From contig NZ_JAPEOZ010000001.1 of the NCBI RefSeq assembly GCF_026340655.1, forward strand, positions 4,960,001 through 5,024,000: a DNA stretch of 64,000 bases. Reading direction: 5' to 3'. Below the pieces are notes generated by a model. That model did no database searches. It saw only the letters and a program-made list of their open reading frames with translations, and was not told the DNA's origin. Positions 50,864-57,730 of this stretch are shown one piece after another. The position numbers were made by a program, and so were the translations under genes. This DNA comes from Streptomyces sp. NBC_01275 (GTDB lineage: Bacteria > Actinomycetota > Actinomycetes > Streptomycetales > Streptomycetaceae). How positions within the stretch are numbered: the first letter of the stretch is position 1; each line of letters begins with the position of its first letter.

Positions 50864-52300
50864 GTGAGCCTGTGGACCTCCCTCGAACCCGCCTCCGCCA
50901 CCGTCGACCCCGGCAGCCGGGCGACCGTGCGCCTGCGGGTGCGCAACACCGGTGACGTCGTCGACGAGTACCGCTTCGAGCCGGTGGGCCCCATCGCCCC
51001 CTGGACGACGATCGAGCCGCCGTCGCTGCGGCTCTTCCCGGGTACGACGGGCACGGTGGAGCTGACCTTCGCCCCGCCCCGCACCCCGGACGCGACGGCG
51101 GGCCCCAACGCCTACGCCGTACGCATCACCCCGACCGAGCACCCCGACGCGGTGACCGTCCCCGAGGGGAACCTGACGGTGACCCCGTTCACGGAGCTGC
51201 GCGCCGAGTTGGTGCCGCCGACGGTGAAGGGGCGTTTCCGGGGCCGGCCCCGGCTCGCCGTCGACAACATCGGAAACACCCGGCTGACCGCCTCGCTGAG
51301 CGGCAGCGACAACGGCGACCGGCTGTCGTACGACCTCCAGCCGTCCAATGTGCAGATCGAGCCGGGCCGCGCCGTGTTCGTGGACACGACGCTGCGGCCG
51401 CGCCAGATCATCTGGTTCGGGTCGAAGGAGGAGCAGCCGTACAGTCTGGCGGTGCGCCGGTCGGGGGCGCAGCCGCTGGAGGTGAACGGCACGTTCGTGC
51501 AGCGCGGGTTCCTGCCGCGCTGGCTGGCGACGGTGCTGAGCGTCTCGGTGGCGCTGGCGATCGCGTTCGTGATGATCTGGCTGGCGTACAAGCCGCAGGT
51601 CACCAGTGGTGCCAGGCCGGGCGAGAACCTCGCGGAGGCCGGCAGCACCGCGCTGCCCAGCCCCTCCGCGCCCGTCGCCTCGTCCTCGGCCCCGCCGGCC
51701 GCGGGCGAGGAGCCGGCGGCCCCGGTGGTCCCCGAGGACACCAGCAAGGACGACGACTCGGCCGGGAGCGACAAGAACAGCGGCGGTGGGGGCGGCGGCG
51801 ACACCACGTCGAAGGAGCCCGCGGCGCCCGAGGAGGAGACGGCCGCCGACGCGGTGATGAAGGTGGCCGCGCAGAGCGACGGCCGCCACATCTGCTACCG
51901 CGCCTATGTCGCGGACCAGGGCTGGCAGGACCCGGTGTGCGACGGCGCGATCGCGGGCACGACCGGGAAGGGCATCCCCATCAAGGCGCTCAACATCGCG
52001 ACGTCCGGCACGAAGGGCGTCAACGGCAACGGCGCGCACGTGGTCGAGGGCTGGCCCACGGGAGGGGACTGGTCGCATGCGGCCGACGGCGTCGACATGT
52101 ACATCGGCAGCACCAAGGAGGCGCTCTCGCCGATGGAGGGGTTCACGATCGGGGTGAACGACGGCTCCGTCTGCCAGAGCACGCACATCAAGAACACGGG
52201 GTGGCTGGCGATGGGCTGCACCAAGCCGACCGAGTGGGTGTACGCGGGCAGCCCGATGGAACAGAAGCTCCAGCTGGAAGCCGTCCGGCTCACCGTATGA
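50864..52300 (+). CDS. CIS-linked membrane protein with ChW-like C-terminal domain
   Basis: The product is 478 aa and has no signal peptide. Residues 1-215 form a soluble, beta-rich region (VDPGSRATVRLRVRNTGDVV, then FPGTTGTVELTFAPPRTP), likely two immunoglobulin-like domains. One membrane helix is at 219-242 (LATVLSVSVALAIAFVMIWL). A Ser/Pro/acidic linker follows. The C-terminal about 140 residues (CYRAYVADQGWQDPVCDG, then SPMEGFTIGVNDGSVCQS) resemble clostridial hydrophobic-W (ChW) repeats. With the N-terminus inside and ChW outside, it is well placed to dock a CIS particle to membrane and wall. GTG 50864 has a weak ribosome binding site. Confidence 0.8.
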   Translation: MSLWTSLEPASATVDPGSRATVRLRVRNTGDVVDEYRFEPVGPIAPWTTIEPPSLRLFPGTTGTVELTFAPPRTPDATAGPNAYAVRITPTEHPDAVTVPEGNLTVTPFTELRAELVPPTVKGRFRGRPRLAVDNIGNTRLTASLSGSDNGDRLSYDLQPSNVQIEPGRAVFVDTTLRPRQIIWFGSKEEQPYSLAVRRSGAQPLEVNGTFVQRGFLPRWLATVLSVSVALAIAFVMIWLAYKPQVTSGARPGENLAEAGSTALPSPSAPVASSSAPPAAGEEPAAPVVPEDTSKDDDSAGSDKNSGGGGGGDTTSKEPAAPEEETAADAVMKVAAQSDGRHICYRAYVADQGWQDPVCDGAIAGTTGKGIPIKALNIATSGTKGVNGNGAHVVEGWPTGGDWSHAADGVDMYIGSTKEALSPMEGFTIGVNDGSVCQSTHIKNTGWLAMGCTKPTEWVYAGSPMEQKLQLEAVRLTV

Positions 52301-52340
52301 AGCCGTCGGTCTGTGGAAAAACGTCGAAAGGGTTTGCCGG

Positions 52341-53747
52341 GTGACTCTGTGGACTTCTCTCGAACCGGCGGCCGCGACCGTCGATCCCGGTGGAGTGACG
52401 ACCGTGCGCCTGCGGGTGCGCAACACCGGTGACGTCGTCGACGAGTACCGTTTCGAGCCGGTGGGTTCCATCGCTCCCTGGACGACGGTGGAGCCGCCGT
52501 CGCTGCGGCTCTTCCCGGGTACGACGGGCACGGTGGAGCTGACCTTCGCCCCGCCCCGCACCCCGGACGCGGTGGCGGGCCCGAACCCGTACGCCGTGCG
52601 CGTCACCCCGACCGAGCATCCGGACGCGGTGACCGTCCCCGAGGGCAATCTGACGGTGACCCCGTTCACGGAGCTGCGCGCGGAGCTGGTGCCGCCGACG
52701 GTGAAGGGGCGTTTCCGGGGTCGCCCCCGGCTCGCCGTCGACAACCTCGGGAACACGCGCGTCACCGCTTCCGTCACCGGCAGCGACATGGGCGACAACC
52801 TGGGCTACGAGTTCCGCCCGGGCAACGTCCAGATCGAGCCGGGGCGTGCGGTGTTCGTCGACACGACGCTGCGGCCGCGCCAGATCATCTGGTTCGGGTC
52901 GAAGGAGCAGCGGCCGTACGCGCTGAACGTGCAGCGCTCGGGCGCGGCGCCGTTGTCGGTGGACGGTACGTTCGTGCAGCGCGGGTTCCTGCCGCGCTGG
53001 CTGGCGACGGTGCTGAGCGTCTCGGTGGCGCTGGCGATCGCGTTCGTGATGATCTGGCTGGCGTACAAGCCCTCGGTCACCACCGGGGCCAGACCGGGCC
53101 AGGACCTCGCGCAGGCGGGCAGCACCGCGTTGCCCAGCCCGCCGGTCGCGTCCGCGCCGTCCGCGCCGAAGACGGACGCCTCCGCCGACCCCCTGCCCGG
53201 CGTCGAGACCCCCTCCGCCCCGGCCCAGGACAACGGCTCGGGCGGTTCCGGGTCGTCGTCGAGCTCGGGCGGCAGCGGGAGTTCCGGCGGCAGCGGCAGC
53301 GGGAGTGGAAGCGGTTCCGGCGGTTCGTCGGACACGAACACGGCGAAGCCGGTGGCCGGCAAGCTGATCATCGGCCAGGCCTCCAACCGCTGCGTCGACG
53401 TCACCGACGCGCAGAACGGCAAGGGCAAGGACGGCACCCCGCTCCAGATCTACGACTGCGCCGGCACCGCCAACCAGAAGTGGGACTTCCGCAGCGACGG
53501 CACCGTGCGCTCGCTCGGCCTGTGCATGGACGTCGCCTGGGGCTCGCGCGACGACGGCGCCGTCATCCAGCTGGCCGACTGCAGTGGCAACCCCGCCCAG
53601 CAGTGGGTGCTGAGCCAGTACGGCGACCTGGTCAACCCGCAGGCCGACAAGTGCGTGGACGTCAAGGACAACGGCACCGGCAACAACGCGAAGCTCCAGC
53701 TGTGGACGTGCTCGGGCACCCCCAACCAGAAGTGGCGCAAGGGGTAG
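52341..53747 (+). CDS. CIS-linked membrane protein with ricin-type lectin C-terminal domain
   Basis: The product is 468 aa. Residues 1-245 are nearly the same as those of the gene just upstream, without gaps, including the membrane helix. After a Ser/Gly-rich linker the C-terminus is a ricin B-type beta-trefoil: KLIIGQASNRCVDVTD, LCMDVAWGSRDDGAVIQLAD and ADKCVDVKDNGTGNNAKLQL, each with QxW-type ends (NQKW, QQW). It should bind sugars outside the cell. The pair therefore offers one cytoplasmic docking module with two outside ligands. Confidence 0.85.
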   Translation: MTLWTSLEPAAATVDPGGVTTVRLRVRNTGDVVDEYRFEPVGSIAPWTTVEPPSLRLFPGTTGTVELTFAPPRTPDAVAGPNPYAVRVTPTEHPDAVTVPEGNLTVTPFTELRAELVPPTVKGRFRGRPRLAVDNLGNTRVTASVTGSDMGDNLGYEFRPGNVQIEPGRAVFVDTTLRPRQIIWFGSKEQRPYALNVQRSGAAPLSVDGTFVQRGFLPRWLATVLSVSVALAIAFVMIWLAYKPSVTTGARPGQDLAQAGSTALPSPPVASAPSAPKTDASADPLPGVETPSAPAQDNGSGGSGSSSSSGGSGSSGGSGSGSGSGSGGSSDTNTAKPVAGKLIIGQASNRCVDVTDAQNGKGKDGTPLQIYDCAGTANQKWDFRSDGTVRSLGLCMDVAWGSRDDGAVIQLADCSGNPAQQWVLSQYGDLVNPQADKCVDVKDNGTGNNAKLQLWTCSGTPNQKWRKG

Positions 53748-53802
53748 CTCGGAAGAGGTGGTTCGGGAGGGGTGAGTCTCGTACCGGATGCCCGTGCCGG
53801 GG

Positions 53803-55860
53803 CTACCAGTTGGCCTCGCCCGGGACCAGTCGGCCCGCCTTGCGGTACTCGCGGCGGGCCCCCTCCAGCAGGTCGCCGTCGCCGACCGGCTCGTCGCGTC
53901 CGGCGGCCAGATAGGCGGCGGTGACGACGGCGCTGCGGATCGAGCCGCCGGCCAGCTCGAACTGCCGGGCCAGCGGCTCCGGGTCGACGCCGTCGGCGCA
54001 CGGGACGTGGGACAGCCCGTGCCGCCACAGGGCCAGGCGCTGGCCGGGATCAGGGAACGGGAAGTCGACCACCAGGTCGAGCCGGCGGGTGAACGCCTCG
54101 TCGATGTTGGCGCGCAGGTTGGTGGTGAGCAGCGCGATGCCGTCGAAGGACTCCAGGCGTTGCAGCAGGTAGGCGCTCTCCATGTTGGCGTACTTGTCGT
54201 GCGCGTCCTTCACCTCCGACCGCTTGCCGAAGACGGCGTCGGCCTCGTCGAAGAGGAGCACGGCGTCGGTGCGGTCGGCCTCGCTGAAGATGCGCTCCAG
54301 GTTCTTCTCGGTCTCGCCGACGTACTTGTCGACGACCGACGACAGCTGAACCACATAGAGATCCAGGCCCAGTTCGGCGGCGACGACCTCGGCGGACAGG
54401 GTCTTTCCCGTCCCCGACTCGCCCGCGAACAGTCCGAGCACGCCCCGGCCCCGGCCGCCGCCCGCGCTCAGTCGCCAGTCGCCGAGGACGCGGTCGCGGT
54501 GGCGGGCGCGCAGGGCGAGTTCATGGAGCTGGGCGAGGGGCCTCTCGGGCAGGACCAGGTCCTCCCAGCCGACGTCGGGCCGGATCCGGCGGGCGTGCCG
54601 CTCCAGCCCGGACGCCGACTGCTGGCGGGCGGCGAGACGGATGTGGTCGGCGGTGAGCGGCCCGTCCTCGAAGGCGGCCAGCGCCTGGGCCGCCTCCGTG
54701 GCGCGCACCACCCGTTCGCCGCCGAGGCGGTAGGGGGCCACGGCGGCGGCCAGGTCGAAGCCTGCGGCGCCTGCGTGGTGGGCGTCCAGTGCCGTGGCCC
54801 AGGCGGCGGTTCCGCCCGCCCGGCGGCGCGGCGCGTCCAGGACCAGCGGGTCGCGGGCGCACCAGTGCGGGTCGTAGGGGCGCGGGTCGGTCACGAGCAC
54901 GGTCACATCGGTCGCGGCGGTCAACGCGCCGACCAGCGCGGCCGGTTGCTCCGGCAGCCCGGACAGGACGACGGCCCGGCCGCCCAGGCGGGCCTCGCGC
55001 AGGAGGTCGGGGACGCGGTCGTCGGGGCCGGTGAAGCGGAGGGCGTCGACGCCCGTGGCGTGCAGGGCGGCGGCGATCGCGGCGAGGCCGTCGCCCTCGC
55101 GGTGTTCGCGGAGGTAGGCGGTGAGCGGGCCGTGCAGCATCCGCTTCGCCAGCCGGTGGACGAAGGTCTCGTCGTCGACGGGCAGCGGCTGCGGGAGGGG
55201 GTGCAGATGTCCGTGCAGGGCCGCGTCCGGGGTGTCGTCGCCGAGGAGGTGGGCGAGCAGCCGGTCGGGGACGCGCAACGAGCGGGAGAGGAAGGGCCGT
55301 TCGGGCTCCTCGACCTCCAGCAGCCCGAGCGCGCGCAACGGCGCGGAGGAGTGGAACCGGGCGCGGGCCGACGCGAGATGTGCGGGCGCCCCGCACAACT
55401 CCAGCGCCAGCCCGACCGTCGCCCGTCGCCTGCTCACGTCGTCGTTGAGATAGCCGTAGAGCGGCTCGAAGGTCCGGTCGAGGTCGGGCGCGAGCGCGAT
55501 GAGCAGGACCGCGGTGTCGAGTTCGGTGAGACGCAGCCGGGCGGCGAGGGCGGTCAGCCGGTCGGCGGGGGGCTGGGCTGAGGGAGGAGAGGAAGGTGAA
55601 GGTGCAGGCGACGGTGAAGGTGCAGGCGACGGTGATGGGGAAGGTGAAGGGGCAGCGGAGGAGTGCTGGGCGACGGGGGTGCTCAGCAGATGGCGTACCG
55701 CCTCCTCGGAGAGGTACAGGCCGCGCAGGGGGTCGGTGGCCGTGGGGTCGTCGGCGGTGCGGTGGTCCACCAGGGCGGCGACCCGGGCGCGGAGTTCGGC
55801 CAGCCGAGCCAGCAGGTTCCGGCCGAGCAGGTCGCCGGTCGGCTCGTCGTCGGCGGTCAC
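53803..55860 (-). CDS. CIS AAA+ ATPase (Afp15-like)
   Basis: The product is 685 aa. The AAA+ domain is C-terminal: Walker A FAGESGTGKTLSAEV, Walker B AVLLFDEADAVFG, sensor LLTTNLRANIDEAFTRRL. The N-terminal about 400 residues are the family helical region with a repeated Ser/Pro stretch (SPSPSPAPSPS) near residue 75. Such ATPases are needed for assembly of extracellular contractile particles. The GTG start overlaps the previous stop (GTGA). Confidence 0.9.
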   Translation of the reverse strand: MTADDEPTGDLLGRNLLARLAELRARVAALVDHRTADDPTATDPLRGLYLSEEAVRHLLSTPVAQHSSAAPSPSPSPSPAPSPSPAPSPSSPPSAQPPADRLTALAARLRLTELDTAVLLIALAPDLDRTFEPLYGYLNDDVSRRRATVGLALELCGAPAHLASARARFHSSAPLRALGLLEVEEPERPFLSRSLRVPDRLLAHLLGDDTPDAALHGHLHPLPQPLPVDDETFVHRLAKRMLHGPLTAYLREHREGDGLAAIAAALHATGVDALRFTGPDDRVPDLLREARLGGRAVVLSGLPEQPAALVGALTAATDVTVLVTDPRPYDPHWCARDPLVLDAPRRRAGGTAAWATALDAHHAGAAGFDLAAAVAPYRLGGERVVRATEAAQALAAFEDGPLTADHIRLAARQQSASGLERHARRIRPDVGWEDLVLPERPLAQLHELALRARHRDRVLGDWRLSAGGGRGRGVLGLFAGESGTGKTLSAEVVAAELGLDLYVVQLSSVVDKYVGETEKNLERIFSEADRTDAVLLFDEADAVFGKRSEVKDAHDKYANMESAYLLQRLESFDGIALLTTNLRANIDEAFTRRLDLVVDFPFPDPGQRLALWRHGLSHVPCADGVDPEPLARQFELAGGSIRSAVVTAAYLAAGRDEPVGDGDLLEGARREYRKAGRLVPGEANW

Positions 55861-56513
55861 CCGCGGTTCTTCCGGGCGGCGCGGGCCGCGGCCACCTGGT
55901 GCGGGCGGTGGGCGCGCTCGCCGTCCTCGGGCGGCTCGCCGTCCATCCCGCGTACGCGGACCGCCGCGCCCTCGGTGACCGGCGGCCCGGCGTCGTACTC
56001 GGGGTACGCCGGGAAGGGCGCCGTCACCACCAGGTCGAGGGAGGGCTTGAGCTCGCCGCCCAGCGCGGACCAGATCTCGGCGAGGGACCGGGACTCGGTC
56101 TGGGTGCCGGCCACGTTCACCGGCACCGCGAGCCCCAACTCGCCCAGAGATCCGGGAAGTTCCTCGGCGGCGATCAGCTCGCGCGGCAGCAGGTTGGACA
56201 ACACGGCGGACAGCAGCCGGTGTTCGTCCTGCGGGGTCCGCGTCCAGGCGGTCACCAGATACGACAGCCGGAACCAGCGCGGCGGTTGACGACGGCGTAC
56301 GACGATGTCCCGCTCGTCGCGGATCGCGACCTGGCCGCGCTGACGGCGGGTCACATCCTCCCGGATGTCGTACAAATAGGCGTTGACCACGGGGGCGTTG
56401 CGCCGGGCCGCCCAGTCACGGGTGGGGGCCTCGAAGGAGACGTCGATGTCGGAACCCGTCAGCGTGCCCCCGCCGAGCAGCCCCTTGAGGACCTCGTCCA
56501 CCTCGTGGATCAC
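55857..56513 (-). CDS. CIS DUF4255 protein (Afp16-like tail terminator)
   Basis: The product is 218 aa. GTG 56511-56513 has a GAGGAG site. The Pvc16/DUF4255 domain shows NAYLYDIREDVTRRQRGQ, then RWFRLSYLVTAWTRTPQDEH, and LLSAVLSNLLPRELI. Members cap the tube and set its length. The C-terminal part is charged and Arg-rich (AHRPHQVAAARAARKNRG). It is followed by the ATPase gene with a 4-bp overlap. Confidence 0.9.
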   Translation of the reverse strand: MIHEVDEVLKGLLGGGTLTGSDIDVSFEAPTRDWAARRNAPVVNAYLYDIREDVTRRQRGQVAIRDERDIVVRRRQPPRWFRLSYLVTAWTRTPQDEHRLLSAVLSNLLPRELIAAEELPGSLGELGLAVPVNVAGTQTESRSLAEIWSALGGELKPSLDLVVTAPFPAYPEYDAGPPVTEGAAVRVRGMDGEPPEDGERAHRPHQVAAARAARKNRG

Positions 56514-56692
56514 TGTCGTGCTCCTCAATCGCCCCGCGTCGACAGCCTTTTCCCGATCGTCAGCGCACGTTCCCGTATGTTCCCGCACGTTTTTCGATCG
56601 TCTCCCGACCGGGGGCGGCGGCGCAGGCGCGCCGGGGCCGGTCGCCGGGCACGACACGCTGCCCACGCGCGCCCTTTCGATTGCCCGTTCGG

Positions 56693-57358
56693 TCAGATGT
56701 AGCCTTCCCTCAGGGCATATGCCACGGCGTGGGCCCGGTTGCGCAGGTGCAGTCTCGTCGTGAGGCCGTGCATCACATTCTTGACGGTTCGTTCGGAGTA
56801 GGACAGCTTGCTGGCGATCTCTCCCGTGTCGAGCCCCTCGGCGACCAGTCGCAGGACGTCCACCTCCCGTGCCGCGAGGCCCAGGGAGGGGGCGCCGGGC
56901 CGGCCCGCCGCGCCCCGGTGCAACGTGCCCACCTGGCTGATGAGCCGGCCGAGCAGGTCGGAGGGCAGGTCGCCGTCGCCGCGCGCGGCGGCCACCACCG
57001 CCTGCACCAGCCGGTGCGCGGTGGCCTCGCGTCGCCAGACGATGGCCCCGACCCCGCACTCGATGACGTCCAGCAGCTCCGTCTCGCGGATCGTGCCCAC
57101 GACGAGCACCGCCCGGGTGCCCTCGCTGCGCACGATCCGGCGCAGCCGGGCCAGCGCCGCCTCGTCGAGGGTGTCCTCGATGAGCAGCGCCACGGTGCCG
57201 GGGCCGGTGGACTCCTCGCGGACCTCGATCTCGGGGCGGCCGCGCAGCTGGCTGACGGCGCCCTCGCGGGAGATCGGGTCCGGGGCCTGTACGGCCACGG
57301 GTATCCGCCGCGGGGCGGGCGCGGCGCCGGTCTCTGGTGTCCGGGGTGAGCTGAGCAA
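56693..57358 (-). CDS. LuxR/NarL-type regulator with pseudo-receiver, CIS cluster
   Basis: The product is 221 aa. The C-terminal helix-turn-helix is LAAREVDVLRLVAEGLDTGE, then KLSYSERTVKNVMHGLTTRL. The N-terminal part has the receiver-like order of strands (PVAVQAPDPISREGAVSQLR, VLVVGTIRETELLDVIECG) but lacks the normal phosphoryl Asp, so it is an atypical receiver. The start is uncertain; TTG 57356-57358 is the only start in frame before a stop. It is likely a regulator of the CIS genes. Confidence 0.75.
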   Translation of the reverse strand: MLSSPRTPETGAAPAPRRIPVAVQAPDPISREGAVSQLRGRPEIEVREESTGPGTVALLIEDTLDEAALARLRRIVRSEGTRAVLVVGTIRETELLDVIECGVGAIVWRREATAHRLVQAVVAAARGDGDLPSDLLGRLISQVGTLHRGAAGRPGAPSLGLAAREVDVLRLVAEGLDTGEIASKLSYSERTVKNVMHGLTTRLHLRNRAHAVAYALREGYI

Positions 57359-57730
57359 CCGTATCCCCCATGTTCACGGGCCCGCCGTCCGGCGGGGACC
57401 GGTGACGGGTGGGTCAGGTCCAGACTTCTGCGCCGCCTGTGGCGCGCGCAATCGTGGAGCACCACGAGGCGGACCACGAGAGCAGCCGCCCCCACACCGT
57501 GGTGTACGTACATCAGTGCAGGTCAGAGTGGGTGTAGTCGCCGATTGTGGGGGGATGGTGAGCCGCGCCACAACGCCCGCGCGAACCCGCACCGAACCCC
57601 ACGACCTCTCACCCCACGACCTCTCACCCCACGACCTCTCACCGCACCACCTCTCACCGCACCACCTCTCACCCCACGACCTCTCCCTGTCCGATTCCAT
57701 AGCCGATGTGCCTGACAGCAGGAGGCAGCG
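57359..57730. promoter_or_regulatory. Divergent region between the two CIS LuxR regulators
   Basis: This holds no convincing gene. It contains the imperfect palindrome ACACCGTGGTGT and an adjacent GTACGTAC (about 57495-57510), good operator candidates. A 15-bp repeat array follows close to the large regulator. An AGGAGG lies just before its ATG. Confidence 0.45.
57597..57686. repeat. Six tandem 15-bp repeats
   Basis: The unit is CCCCACGACCTCTCA (or CCGCACCACCTCTCA), repeated every 15 bp from 57597 to about 57686. It lies 45-134 bp upstream of the large regulator's start. A repeat here could affect its expression. Confidence 0.85.
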
